Shown piece after piece: positions 17,231 to 26,196 of a stretch of DNA of 64,000 bases. Position 1 is the stretch's first letter; each line of letters starts with the position of its first letter. Source of the stretch: Siminovitchia acidinfaciens (lineage in GTDB: Bacteria > Bacillota > Bacilli > Bacillales > Bacillaceae_C); the NCBI RefSeq assembly GCF_003605385.1, contig NZ_QYTV02000007.1, positions 1 to 64,000 on the forward strand, in the 5' to 3' direction. The notes below the pieces were generated by a model. It had not been told where the DNA came from and did not search any database. It saw nothing but the letters and a program-made list of their open reading frames with translations. The position numbers were made by a program, and so were the translations under genes.

Positions 17231-18364
17231 TTATTTAAATCTTCCCAAAGAAAAATCGGAAATATCCAATTCAGTTTTTCCATTCACAGCCAACTGGCTC
17301 AAAATTTCTCCGACGGCACTGGCGAATTTGAATCCGTGTCCGGAGAAACCGCACGCGAAGAAGACGTTTTTTAATTCCGGATGTTTGTCGATAATGAAAT
17401 CACTGTCAGGTGTCAGTGTATAGACGCAAGTTTTTCCGAATTTCACTGGAAGCTTCTGGGACATGAACCGATCGGCGAAGCTCTTAACGTCCCCCTCATC
17501 TTCAGGGAAGGCTCCATAGTCAGCCAGCTTTTCCCATGGCTGTATAGGCTGACCTTCATCGTGGCGTCCGATTTTCACGCCTGCACCACCGATGCTCGGA
17601 AATCCATAGTACAATTCATCTGAATTTGGATAATTGACAGCAAAAGCAGGGAATTGACCTTCACGGTAAACATCTTCATCAGAGTCGAACCAGGAAAAAG
17701 TTTTTCTCACCGGCTGAAGCGGCAATTCCAGTCCCAAAGCAGAGAGTACAGGGCCTGTCCCTTTTCCTGCGGAGACAATCAATTTTTCACCCGTAAAAGT
17801 TTCGTTTTCCGTTTTTACTGTAACCGATGACTCCGTGGCTTCGATTGACTTTACCATCGTGTTTGTCTTTAGAACAGCGCCGCTTTTTTCGGTTAGTTCC
17901 CGATATGCCCGTATGCATTCTTCAACCATGAGAACTCCGGAACTTTTTTCAAAACAGCCTACGTAATCTTCTGAAAAATGGAATCCGGGCCACTTATCGT
18001 TCATTTCTTCAGCTGTCAAAACTTCAACAGGCAGAGAATAAGTTTTCGCGCTCTTGATGACATTTTTAATAAATAGAGATTCTGGATCTCCGGCATTTAA
18101 AACACCGGTTTGTAGAAAAAGCTTCTTATTGGATTCCTTCTCAAGAGCAAGCCAAAGCTCCTGTGCCCTGAGTGCCATCGGGACGTAGTTTTCTCCCTCA
18201 CCATAGGCATGGCGGATAATCCTGGTCTCCCCGTGATGGGCACCTTCCGTATGCGGCGGATTAGAGGCATCAATCAGCAATACCTTTTTGCCTTGGCTCG
18301 CCAGAAAATAACCCGCGGCCATCCCCATGGAACCTGCTCCAACAATAATGGTTTCAAATTTCAT
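17231..18364 (-). CDS. Monomeric sarcosine oxidase/N-methyltryptophan oxidase-family FAD enzyme
   Basis: 377 residues, cytosolic flavoprotein oxidising secondary amines (N-methyl amino acids). The FAD-binding dinucleotide fold is at the N-terminus (IIVGAGSMGMAAGYFLASQG). The cysteine that carries covalent FAD in this family is present in KTCVYTLTPDSDFIID near residue 312, and FACGFSGHGFKFASAVG near the C-terminus is typical. It is the last gene of the region behind the polyamine-like importer, after an orphan binding protein with its own terminator, so it may be transcribed separately. A GAGAGGGG site lies unusually far (about 15 bases) from the ATG. The exact amine is unknown. Confidence 0.8.
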   Translation of the reverse strand: MKFETIIVGAGSMGMAAGYFLASQGKKVLLIDASNPPHTEGAHHGETRIIRHAYGEGENYVPMALRAQELWLALEKESNKKLFLQTGVLNAGDPESLFIKNVIKSAKTYSLPVEVLTAEEMNDKWPGFHFSEDYVGCFEKSSGVLMVEECIRAYRELTEKSGAVLKTNTMVKSIEATESSVTVKTENETFTGEKLIVSAGKGTGPVLSALGLELPLQPVRKTFSWFDSDEDVYREGQFPAFAVNYPNSDELYYGFPSIGGAGVKIGRHDEGQPIQPWEKLADYGAFPEDEGDVKSFADRFMSQKLPVKFGKTCVYTLTPDSDFIIDKHPELKNVFFACGFSGHGFKFASAVGEILSQLAVNGKTELDISDFSLGRFK

Positions 18365-18452
18365 TTTTATGTTCAGCCCCTCTCACAAACTATTATAGAG
18401 CAAATTGATATATCCATTTATGAAAGTTTGGAGACGCAGGTTCTTCGAAAAT

Positions 18453-18494
18453 AAAAAGCTTGGGGAACAATTGCTGTCCCTCCAAAGCTTTTTT
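18453..18494 (-). terminator. Terminator after the orphan binding protein
   Basis: Long stem, AAGCTTGGGGAACA against TGTCCCTCCAAAGCTT on the plus strand, followed on the minus strand by TTTTTATTTT. Confidence 0.75.
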
Positions 18495-19530
18495 ATTCCT
18501 CATGAAACTCTGCTATTTTTTCCCACTCCGACTTGATTTCAATCCCCATGTCTTCAGCTGAGTTTTTATTAATTAATAGTTTCAAGTTTTGAGGATACTG
18601 AACTGGGATATCTGCAGGTTCACTTTCACCTTTCAAAATTTTAGCCGCCATTTCGCCGGCTTCATATCCGATATCATGATACTCAAACCCGTATGCAGCG
18701 AATCCACCGCGTTTAACGGAATCCAGCTCACCCACAAACATCGGAAGTTTATGATCTTTTGCCACGTTAATGACAGATTCCAATGCTGATACTACTGTGT
18801 TATCACCTATAATATAGATGGCATCTGCTCTGCCATTCAATGATTCTGCAGCCTGCTGCACTTCTGATGATGTGGATACACTTGCTTTTACTGATTCTAT
18901 TCCTGTCCCTTCCAGTGCCTTTTCGACCATTTCTATTTGAGCAACAGAGTTCTGTTCTCCCGAGTTGTAGATCATACCGACTTTCTTTACATTTTCAAAC
19001 TCTTCTTTTATGAATTTCACATTATTTGGAATTGCATCTGGATGTGTGTCTGTAGTCCCTGTAACATTGCCTCCCGGTTCTTCCATGGATTGGACAAGCT
19101 CAGCTCCCACTGGGTCTGTAACGGATGTAAAGATGATTGGAATATCTTTTGTTGCGTTCAGCACTCCTTGAGCACTTGGAGTAGAATTGGCAAAAATTAA
19201 ATCAACACCAGAACTGACTAAATTGTTAGCAATTGATTGATTGTTGTTCATGTCTCCCTGCGCAATTTGAACATCATATGTAATGTTATCACCCTCGACA
19301 AAACCGTTGTCTTCCAAAGCCTCTTTGAAGCCATTGAATGCTTCATCAAGTGATGGATGTTCAACTATTTGGCTGACTCCAATAGTATATTTCTTTTCCT
19401 CATTTTGCTCTTTATTACTGCTCTGTTCATCATTCGCCTTATTATCGCCTGAACTCTTTTGATTTCCGCAAGCTGCCACGATTCCCATAAGTAAAATAAG
19501 GGTCAGCATTATCCCCCAACGTTTCTTCAT
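18493..19530 (-). CDS. ABC-type substrate-binding lipoprotein (TrpX/PF04392-like)
   Basis: 345-residue lipoprotein. Signal MKKRWGIMLTLILLMGIVAAC with lipobox VAAC gives a mature N-terminal cysteine at about residue 21, followed by a hydrophilic Asn/Glu/Lys linker. The body has the two-lobe periplasmic-binding fold of the ABC_sub_bind family (YTIGVSQIVEHPSLDEAFNG, then DLIFANSTPSAQGVLNATKD and IIFTSVTDPVGAELV). In Gram-positives relatives take up tryptophan or other aromatic amino acids together with a permease and ATPase. Neither partner gene is adjacent, so this copy is an orphan. It has its own downstream terminator. Ligand unknown. Confidence 0.8.
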   Translation of the reverse strand: MKKRWGIMLTLILLMGIVAACGNQKSSGDNKANDEQSSNKEQNEEKKYTIGVSQIVEHPSLDEAFNGFKEALEDNGFVEGDNITYDVQIAQGDMNNNQSIANNLVSSGVDLIFANSTPSAQGVLNATKDIPIIFTSVTDPVGAELVQSMEEPGGNVTGTTDTHPDAIPNNVKFIKEEFENVKKVGMIYNSGEQNSVAQIEMVEKALEGTGIESVKASVSTSSEVQQAAESLNGRADAIYIIGDNTVVSALESVINVAKDHKLPMFVGELDSVKRGGFAAYGFEYHDIGYEAGEMAAKILKGESEPADIPVQYPQNLKLLINKNSAEDMGIEIKSEWEKIAEFHEE

Positions 19531-19720
19531 TCTTCCATCTCCTTTTTATATTTCAATATTATAATACTAATTAAATGAATCTCTATTCCGAACTTTCAAA
19601 CTTCTATACGAACAAATCCACTCTTAATTTTTAGAATATATTACTATTTTACTACAGAGGGGAAAAAATAACTAGATTTGACTAGTTAAAGTTTAAGTGA
19701 AAGACAAAGAAAATCAAAGA

Positions 19721-19748
19721 CAAAAAAGCCCGCGGTAAACCGCAGGCT
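19721..19748 (-). terminator. Terminator after the FAD oxidase pair
   Basis: AGCCCGCGG-TAAA-CCGCAGGCT stem with an A-run on its plus-strand left side, giving a U-run for minus-strand transcripts. It ends the operon that begins at potA or later. Confidence 0.85.
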
Positions 19749-21032
19749 TCATTTCCCATATTTATCTTGAAAAGCCATATAAAATTTCATCAGTCCAACG
19801 CCCTTTGAATGTTGGCTGTGAAAAGGGATCGGGCGCAGGTTCTCTTTTTTCAGCGGATTATTCACCCGGTCAGGATGACTGATCGTTTCAGCAAGAACCT
19901 TTCCTGCCATGACAGCCATCGCAGCTCCCTTACCGCAATATCCGAAGGCATAATGGGTTCCGTCTTCCAACTGTCCTATATAGGGAAGAAAATCCTGGGT
20001 AAAGGCAACTTTTCCTCCCCAGCGGTACTCTATGCCCGCATCCTTCAACTGAGGAAAAACAGTGACCATGCCTTCCCTCAGATTATCAAACAGCATTCTT
20101 TGTGCCCGCTTCCCGAAAGCCCTTCCGGAACCTCCGAAGGCCATGCGGTTATCGGCAGTTCTCCTGAAATAGTATAATAGGTTCTTTGAATCAGAGACAG
20201 CACGGTTTTTGGGTATTAACTCCTGCATGAGTTCTTCTGTTAATGGTTCGGTGGCGATCATGATGCTTTCGACAGGAATGACCGATTTTTCTAACGTTTT
20301 ATTAAGGTTTCCTGCATAGGCATTCGTCACAATGACCACTTCATTAGCTATAACCCGTCCCTTGGGTGTTGTGATGATGACCTTGCTAGTGGAATCTCTT
20401 TGAATGTTAACGGCTTCCGAATTCTCATATATCATTCCACCCAGGCCTTCTACCGCATCAGCAAGACCAAGCGCGAATTTCAGTGGATGAAAATGGGCTC
20501 CCCTTTCATTGATCCGTGCCCCATGGTAAAAATCCGTGTTCAATTCCGTTTTCATTTCGGATCGCTCAATGATCGATACTCCGTGAAAATTCAACTTTTC
20601 CGCAAGGTATTCCTGATCCCTTTTGAATCTATCCAAATGGGAAACTTTATAGGCTGGCCGGATATCTCCCTGCCTTACAAGATCACAGGATATTCCGTTT
20701 TCCTTAGATATGTTTTCTACCAAATCGATGGAATCAAGGGATAGTTCCCACATCAGCTTTGCCGTTTCAAAGCCTTTTTTCTGCGCAAATGTTTCCATCG
20801 TTCCGTGATATCCGGTAAGCAGTTCACCGCCGTTTCTTCCGCTGGCGCCATATCCGACTGTATCCTTTTCCAATACGATCGTTTTATGTCCCATTTTTTG
20901 TAAATGATAGGAAGTGGACAGACCTGAAAAACCACCGCCGATGATCACTACATCGCAATGCTTGTCATCCACTAATGTTGGCCGTTTTTTTCGTTTACCG
21001 GCCGTTGCCTCCCACATGGATAAAGAATCCAC
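19749..21032 (-). CDS. DAO-family FAD oxidoreductase, PuuB-like (paralogue A)
   Basis: 427-residue flavoprotein. The FAD fold follows a conserved N-terminal stretch (MDSLSMWEATAG): DVVIIGGGFSGLSTSYHLQ near residue 28 and VGYGASGRNGGELLTG near 60, the pattern of gamma-glutamylputrescine oxidase PuuB and related amine oxidases. RWGGKVAFTQDFLPYIGQL and FGYCGKGAAMAVMAGKV form the C-terminal FAD contacts. It is a tandem duplicate of the gene just upstream, the two staying collinear from end to end. The pair lies behind a PotABCD importer and a GNAT protein, so oxidation of an acylated or free polyamine is the best guess. Confidence 0.75.
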   Translation of the reverse strand: MDSLSMWEATAGKRKKRPTLVDDKHCDVVIIGGGFSGLSTSYHLQKMGHKTIVLEKDTVGYGASGRNGGELLTGYHGTMETFAQKKGFETAKLMWELSLDSIDLVENISKENGISCDLVRQGDIRPAYKVSHLDRFKRDQEYLAEKLNFHGVSIIERSEMKTELNTDFYHGARINERGAHFHPLKFALGLADAVEGLGGMIYENSEAVNIQRDSTSKVIITTPKGRVIANEVVIVTNAYAGNLNKTLEKSVIPVESIMIATEPLTEELMQELIPKNRAVSDSKNLLYYFRRTADNRMAFGGSGRAFGKRAQRMLFDNLREGMVTVFPQLKDAGIEYRWGGKVAFTQDFLPYIGQLEDGTHYAFGYCGKGAAMAVMAGKVLAETISHPDRVNNPLKKENLRPIPFHSQHSKGVGLMKFYMAFQDKYGK

Positions 21033-21073
21033 TTCTCATTCCCCCATTTTCAGGTTCGTACCATTCTATCAAA

Positions 21074-22351
21074 CTATGAACCATACCTGTCTTGCCATGT
21101 TTTATAAAACTTCATGATTCCTACTGCTTTTGCATGTTGGCTATGGAAAGGGATCGGTCTAAGTTTTTCTTTTTTCAATGGATTTATCACATTGTCATCA
21201 TGTGCGATTGTCTGAGCGAGGACTTTTCCTGCTATCACCGCCATGGCTGCGCCGCGACCGCAATACCCAAAAGCAAAATGAGTGCCATCTTGAAGTTGGC
21301 CGATATACGGCTGCATCTCCTGGGTGAATCCTACTTTCCCTCCCCAGCGATATTCGACTTTTGCTCCCTTTAATTGTGGGAAGACCTCCACCATTCCTGA
21401 CTGGAGCGTATCGAACAACCGAAGCTGGTCACGTTTACTGAATGCTCTGCCGGAACCTCCGAAAGCCATCCGGTTATCTGCTGTTCTGCGGAAATAATAA
21501 AGGAGATTCTTAGAGTCCGAAGCTGCCCGGTTATTTGGAATCAATTCCTCCATTAGTTCTTCCGTAAGTGGTTCTGTTGCAATCATGATGCTTTCTACTG
21601 GAACCACAGACCCTTTGATTGTTTTATGAAGATTTCCTGCGTAGGCATTCGTGACGACGACAACTTCATCGGCTATGACTCTTCCCTGCTTGGTCGTTAC
21701 AATCACTTTGCTGTTCCTTTCAATCTTCAATGCCTCGGAATGCTCGTAAATGACTGCGCCTTTTTCTTCGGCCAGATCTGCAAGTCCCCTAGCAAATTTC
21801 ATTGGATGGTAATGGGCCCCTCTTTCATTCGTACGGGCTCCGTGATAAAAGTCTGTATTCAGCTCGGACTTAATTTCATATTTATCAAGAACACCTAACT
21901 CGTGGAATTCAAATGTCTTTGCCATATATTCCTGTTCCCTTTTAAAATTGTCCAAATGGGAAAGCTTATAGGCAGGACGGATATCTCCATTTCTTACAAA
22001 ATCGCACTGAATGTTATTTTCCCTAATAATTTTTTCAGTAATATCAATGGAGTCAAGGGACATCTGCCACATCTGCTTGGCAGTTTCAATCCCTTTCTTT
22101 GCGGCCCAGGTCTCCATTGTTCCTTGGAATCCTGTCAGCAATTCACCGCCATTTCTTCCGCTGGCGCCATATCCTACATGATATTTTTCGAGCACAACTG
22201 TCTTATGTCCTTTTTCCTGTAAATGATAAGCTGTAGAAAGCCCGGTATAGCCTCCACCGATGACTACCACATCACATTGTTGTTCTCCTTGAAGTGTTGG
22301 CCGTTGTTTACGTTCACCTGCAGTCGCTTCCCACATGGATAAAGAATCCAC
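21074..22351 (-). CDS. DAO-family FAD oxidoreductase, PuuB-like (paralogue B)
   Basis: 425 residues, collinear with the neighbouring paralogue and sharing its N-terminus (MDSLSMWEATAG), FAD loop (VVIGGGYTGLSTAYHL) and the ASGRNGGELLTG motif. Differences are spread along the length, suggesting an old tandem duplication with possible specialisation. It precedes paralogue A by about 40 bases and follows the GNAT gene by about 45, so the order is GNAT-oxidase B-oxidase A. By analogy with the Puu pathway the substrate may be a conjugated polyamine, but no glutamate-polyamine ligase (PuuA) is present in the window. Confidence 0.75.
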   Translation of the reverse strand: MDSLSMWEATAGERKQRPTLQGEQQCDVVVIGGGYTGLSTAYHLQEKGHKTVVLEKYHVGYGASGRNGGELLTGFQGTMETWAAKKGIETAKQMWQMSLDSIDITEKIIRENNIQCDFVRNGDIRPAYKLSHLDNFKREQEYMAKTFEFHELGVLDKYEIKSELNTDFYHGARTNERGAHYHPMKFARGLADLAEEKGAVIYEHSEALKIERNSKVIVTTKQGRVIADEVVVVTNAYAGNLHKTIKGSVVPVESIMIATEPLTEELMEELIPNNRAASDSKNLLYYFRRTADNRMAFGGSGRAFSKRDQLRLFDTLQSGMVEVFPQLKGAKVEYRWGGKVGFTQEMQPYIGQLQDGTHFAFGYCGRGAAMAVIAGKVLAQTIAHDDNVINPLKKEKLRPIPFHSQHAKAVGIMKFYKTWQDRYGS

Positions 22352-22396
22352 TTTTCATTCCCCCGTTTTTAGTCAAAAGTCCTCCAAGTTGCATGC

Positions 22397-23047
22397 TTAA
22401 TCTTCTTTAGCAGGAGGTGTGTAATCCGGATTTTTCCATTCCATCAGCGTTGCGTAGCCAAAAGATTCTTCATCCTTTGGAATATAATCTTTCATGACGC
22501 CTTTGTATTCAAAACCATTTCTAATCTGAAAAACGATGACCGGATCAAAAATCTCTCCATCCAATACTTTGTTAACATACTCTTCAGCAGTCATTTTATC
22601 CGCATAATCCTTGAAGTTTGGCATTCTTCCGCCGAAAATGATGCTTTCCAGATTTAGATCCTTAGCCAGTTTTCTTCGCGCTTCATATAGGCCCTTGCCG
22701 ACCTTTAATCCCCGATAATCTGGATCAACCACGACATCAATTCCATACAGATTTTTTCCATTCGGATTATGATTATCAATATACCCTCCGCCTGCTACAT
22801 CGTTAAAAGTATGATTCTCTCCATAATCTTCAATATTGATGAGGACACTGGAGCAAGAGGCCACCAGTTTTCCTTCATACTCTACGCAAAACTGGCCTTC
22901 TGGAAAATGCTTTATGTGACTTGCATATTTTTCTTTTGTGGGGGCCATATCTTCATAGCCATACCCTTTTATGGCCATAGGAACAAGCTCCTCTATATCT
23001 GCCAGCGTCGTATTTCTTACAATCACTTTTGCTTCTGTTGTTGTCAT
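22397..23047 (-). CDS. GNAT-family acetyltransferase (like the N-terminal half of YhcX-type proteins)
   Basis: 216-residue GNAT-fold protein. The acetyl-CoA loop is in YGIDVVVDPDYRGLKVGKGL (about residues 100-119), which has the family R-G-x-x-V/I-G/S pattern. Overall it resembles the N-terminal acetyltransferase domain of Bacillus YhcX-type fusions, in which GNAT is followed by a nitrilase-family amidase. Here the GNAT stands alone, while a matching stand-alone amidase lies in the second polyamine-like locus (55398-56282). Its position between oxidase genes suggests acetylation of a polyamine or its aldehyde/amine product. The YhcX resemblance is from memory of the family. Confidence 0.7.
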   Translation of the reverse strand: MTTTEAKVIVRNTTLADIEELVPMAIKGYGYEDMAPTKEKYASHIKHFPEGQFCVEYEGKLVASCSSVLINIEDYGENHTFNDVAGGGYIDNHNPNGKNLYGIDVVVDPDYRGLKVGKGLYEARRKLAKDLNLESIIFGGRMPNFKDYADKMTAEEYVNKVLDGEIFDPVIVFQIRNGFEYKGVMKDYIPKDEESFGYATLMEWKNPDYTPPAKED

Positions 23048-23061
23048 ACTATCTCCTCCAG

Positions 23062-24198
23062 TTAAGCGTTCATTTTATGGAAGCGTTTCGGTGAAAGGTG
23101 ATCTACTTCAAATGATGTTTTTCCTTCCATTATCAGGTCGGAAGCAATCTTTCCAATTCCGGTTGCCATCTTGAACCCATGCCCGGAAAAACCGCCGAGC
23201 AGGATGATGTGCTTCTCGTCATCAATAGCACCCACCAAAGCATGTTCGTCAGGTGTAAAACCATCCATATAAACACTTGCTCTGACTGGGTCGGGATAAA
23301 GGTCCGGCAAATACTTTTGGACCGCATTTCGTAAAAGTTGAATGTCATCAGGCATAATGGTCCTGTTCAGTCCATCAGGATTGTCAATGATGCCGTAATT
23401 GATATAAAAGGCTGCTTTCACCATGCTTCCTTCAAAGGTCGGGGTGCCATAAAATTTATCTTCACCGGATTCTCTTATATACACAGGGAAGCGATCCGAT
23501 TGAAATTTCCTAATATCCTTTGCAGCAAACCAACCCATTGCCAATCGTTTTACAGCGATCTGAGGTTTGTATTCCGGCAGAAAAGCCCCAGTCCATGGTC
23601 CTGTTGATATAACGACTTTGCCAAATTGATATGTTTTTCCATTGGCAATGACCTTCACTCCAGTTCCGCTGGGTTCAATGCGCTCTACCCTGGAATGGCT
23701 GTGCACTGCGGCCCCTAGTTTTTCTGCCTGCTTGACCGCCGATACAACTGCCAACTCCGGACGAAGCCCGCCCGCCAATGTATCCAACACCATTATTTCT
23801 CCTTGTAGTAGGTGATGCTGCGGGAATCGCTTTTTGGCTTGTTCCTGATCAAGAACTTCATGGTCCAGCCCGAATCTCTCAATGCTTTTTAACACATTAT
23901 CCATAAATGGAGTTCCGGTGTTCCCTATCATCAAGCCCCCGGTCAGATGTAGAAGCTTATTTCCGGATTCTTCTTCGAGCTCTCTCCACAATCGGTATGA
24001 TTCTAGCATCAGAGGAACATACTCCAATCCTTCGCCATAGGCTGTACGGAAGATTCTGGATTCTCCTCCTGCAGCGGAGTAATCATGACCGATGCCGAAT
24101 TGTTCGAAGCCAACAGCTGATACACCTTGACGTGAAAGCTGCCACAAGGTCATGCTTCCGACGGTTCCTAAACCGATAACACCTACTTCAGCATCCAT
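23062..24198 (-). CDS. Sarcosine oxidase-like FAD enzyme lacking the flavin-linking cysteine
   Basis: 378 residues, same family as the gene at 17231. N-terminal FAD fold VGVIGLGTVGSMTLWQLSRQ, then GGESRIFRTAYGEGLEYVPL typical of sarcosine/methyltryptophan oxidases. Where that gene has TCVYTLTPD, this protein reads ASVYMDGFTPDEH: the covalent-FAD cysteine is serine and two residues are inserted. FAD is therefore probably bound non-covalently and the enzyme may be a dehydrogenase or act on a different amine. LLGGFSGHGFKMATGIGK near the end is intact. It lies between potD and the GNAT gene in the same operon. Confidence 0.78.
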   Translation of the reverse strand: MDAEVGVIGLGTVGSMTLWQLSRQGVSAVGFEQFGIGHDYSAAGGESRIFRTAYGEGLEYVPLMLESYRLWRELEEESGNKLLHLTGGLMIGNTGTPFMDNVLKSIERFGLDHEVLDQEQAKKRFPQHHLLQGEIMVLDTLAGGLRPELAVVSAVKQAEKLGAAVHSHSRVERIEPSGTGVKVIANGKTYQFGKVVISTGPWTGAFLPEYKPQIAVKRLAMGWFAAKDIRKFQSDRFPVYIRESGEDKFYGTPTFEGSMVKAAFYINYGIIDNPDGLNRTIMPDDIQLLRNAVQKYLPDLYPDPVRASVYMDGFTPDEHALVGAIDDEKHIILLGGFSGHGFKMATGIGKIASDLIMEGKTSFEVDHLSPKRFHKMNA

Positions 24199-24222
24199 TC
24201 ACAATCCTCCCATTGTGTAAAG

Positions 24223-24263
24223 GCAAGCGCCTGACCATCGAGCTTAAAGATCAGGCAGCTTGC
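24223..24263 (-). promoter_or_regulatory. Intra-operon stem-loop after potD
   Basis: GCAAGCGCCTGA / TCAGGC-A-GCTTGC, 12 pairs with one bulge and no U-run. Placed directly after the binding-protein gene, it may block 3' decay or attenuate transcription so that PotD is made in excess. Confidence 0.55.
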
Positions 24264-24312
24264 TGGCACACTAAAAGTCACCAATTAAGCCTGTCTAGAA
24301 TCTAATGCTGTT

Positions 24313-25380
24313 TTATTTTTTAAGATGCCATTCCTGCAGCCTTTGGCTGATTTCTTCATAATTTTCAGCCCAATACTTGGGATCCATGACAACTTGGCTT
24401 TCTGCCAATTCTGGAGACTGACCGAGTCTTTCCTGAACTTCTGCAGGCAATAATTCAATCGCCTTCGTATTTACAGGTGAATAATCGATTGTTTCAGAGA
24501 AAGCAGCTTGAACTTCTGCACTAGTTGCAAAGTTGATGAATTCCATAGCTAAATCTTTATTTTTGCTGCCCTTTGGAACTGCCCATGCTTCACTTGATAA
24601 AGTCGCTTGATTATAATGAAGATCAACAGGGGCATTGTCCTTTTTAGCTTCTGTAATCCGTCCATTCCAAGCAGTGGATATAGTGACAGTGCCAGTGGAA
24701 AGAAGTTCAACTGGCTGTGCACCAGCATCCCACCATACTATTTCAGTTTTGGCTTTCAGTTTATCAAGGCTTTCAAATGCTCGATCCACATCCAGCGGGT
24801 ATAGGTCTTCAGGTTTTACACCATCTGCCATTAGAGCGATTTCCAATGTTTCAAGCGGGTCGTTATACAAACCGCGTGCTCCGGGGAATTTTTCGGTATC
24901 CCAAAAATCCTTCCAAGTTTGAGGATGGGTATCTCCGGAAAACTTGTCCGTGCTGAAAGCGATGACGGATGAATACATTTCCGCACCAACGGAATAATCA
25001 TTGATCATTTCAGGAATGATATCTTCCTTGCTGACAATATCATAGTCAATTGCCTCTAATAGCCCTTGTTCTCCTGCCTGTTCTCCCCAAAACGTATCAA
25101 TATTTACCACATCCCAGGTCACATTGCCGCCTTCCACCATGGCTTTTAACTTTCCATAGTCGGTTGGTGACTCAACTTCGATTTTTACATTGAATTCCTC
25201 TTCAAACGGTTTAAAGATGGTATCTTTACGCGCATCTGTAACAGCTCCGCCCCAGTCAACTACAACCAATGTTTCGGGTTTTCCTCCTCCGGACCCAGAG
25301 CTTTCGGAGCCTCCGCCGCACGCAGCAGTAAACAGCATAGCGGATGAAACCACCCCTGCTAATAATGCTTTCTTTAACAT
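24313..25380 (-). CDS. Polyamine-type ABC transporter substrate-binding lipoprotein (PotD-like, locus 1)
   Basis: 355-residue lipoprotein of the spermidine/putrescine-binding family (COG0687). Lipobox segment LFTAACGGG puts the lipid-anchored cysteine near residue 21 from the ATG at 25380. The binding fold starts ETLVVVDWGGAVTDARKDTI and includes VTWDVVNIDTFW and IVWWDAGAQPVELLSTG. The ATG at 25380 has AGGGGG seven bases upstream; an in-frame ATG eight codons earlier overlaps that site. It is fourth after potA, potB and potC. The ligand is a polyamine or similar cation by family; the nearby amine oxidases agree. Confidence 0.8.
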   Translation of the reverse strand: MLKKALLAGVVSSAMLFTAACGGGSESSGSGGGKPETLVVVDWGGAVTDARKDTIFKPFEEEFNVKIEVESPTDYGKLKAMVEGGNVTWDVVNIDTFWGEQAGEQGLLEAIDYDIVSKEDIIPEMINDYSVGAEMYSSVIAFSTDKFSGDTHPQTWKDFWDTEKFPGARGLYNDPLETLEIALMADGVKPEDLYPLDVDRAFESLDKLKAKTEIVWWDAGAQPVELLSTGTVTISTAWNGRITEAKKDNAPVDLHYNQATLSSEAWAVPKGSKNKDLAMEFINFATSAEVQAAFSETIDYSPVNTKAIELLPAEVQERLGQSPELAESQVVMDPKYWAENYEEISQRLQEWHLKK

Positions 25381-25413
25381 TCTTTTTCCCCCTAAAAATT
25401 TCAAGTTTTATTT

Positions 25414-26193
25414 CTATTGACTGCTTTTTGCTTTAACCGCCCGTTCGGAAAGCCATCCTTGGAGCAGATAAACAAATACAATACCAATAATCAGAACGGA
25501 CGAGATGGCTGCAATGGTCGGATCGACCTGCGTTCTAAGGTCTTCCCACATTTTTACAGGCAGCGTTTTTGTCGTTGGTCCTGCTAAAAAGATCGTAACG
25601 ACAAGCTCATCAAATGATGTAAGAAAGGCGAACAATGCTCCTGAAAAAATAGCGGGGCGTATAAATGGGACGGTCACTTTAAAAAATGCTTCGACCGGCG
25701 TAGAACCAAGTCCCATGGCCGCAAGCTCCAGGTTGCGGTCCATCCCCTTTAAACTCGCCATCACGGTGACAAATACCATTGGTATGGACAGAATCGAATG
25801 AGAGAGAACCATTCCTGTCATCGTTCCCGTTAACTGTAACGGTGAGAAAAATCGAAACAACGCAATACCGACAATAATTACTGGGATGATCATCGGAGCC
25901 ACCATGAGCCCCATGAATAATTGTTTGCCCGGAAAATTCAGCCGAATTACAGCGTTTGCGGCAAGTGTTCCAATAATGACCGCTAATATTGTTGTGAAGA
26001 ACGAGATTTGCAAACTCCGAAATAAGCTTTCCATCCATGATACATCTTCAAAAAATGCCTGATACCACTTAATGGAATATCCCGGTGGCGGGAATTGAAA
26101 ATACGATACCGAAGTAAATGACATGACAAAAATGATGATAATTGGCGCCAACAAAGCCGTTAGTATGAGAGCAACGGTTCCTTTTAACCACAT
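25414..26193 (-). CDS. Polyamine-type ABC permease (PotC-like, locus 1)
   Basis: 259-residue inner-membrane permease with about six hydrophobic segments. The ATPase-contacting EAA loop is seen as AAMGLGSTPVEAFFKVTVP (about residues 155-175). It overlaps functionally with the upstream PotB-like permease, three bases away, forming the heterodimeric channel for the importer whose ATPase is encoded at 27142. It begins WLKGTVALILTALLAPIIII, a normal first helix. Confidence 0.85.
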   Translation of the reverse strand: MWLKGTVALILTALLAPIIIIFVMSFTSVSYFQFPPPGYSIKWYQAFFEDVSWMESLFRSLQISFFTTILAVIIGTLAANAVIRLNFPGKQLFMGLMVAPMIIPVIIVGIALFRFFSPLQLTGTMTGMVLSHSILSIPMVFVTVMASLKGMDRNLELAAMGLGSTPVEAFFKVTVPFIRPAIFSGALFAFLTSFDELVVTIFLAGPTTKTLPVKMWEDLRTQVDPTIAAISSVLIIGIVFVYLLQGWLSERAVKAKSSQ

Positions 26194-26196
26194 TTT

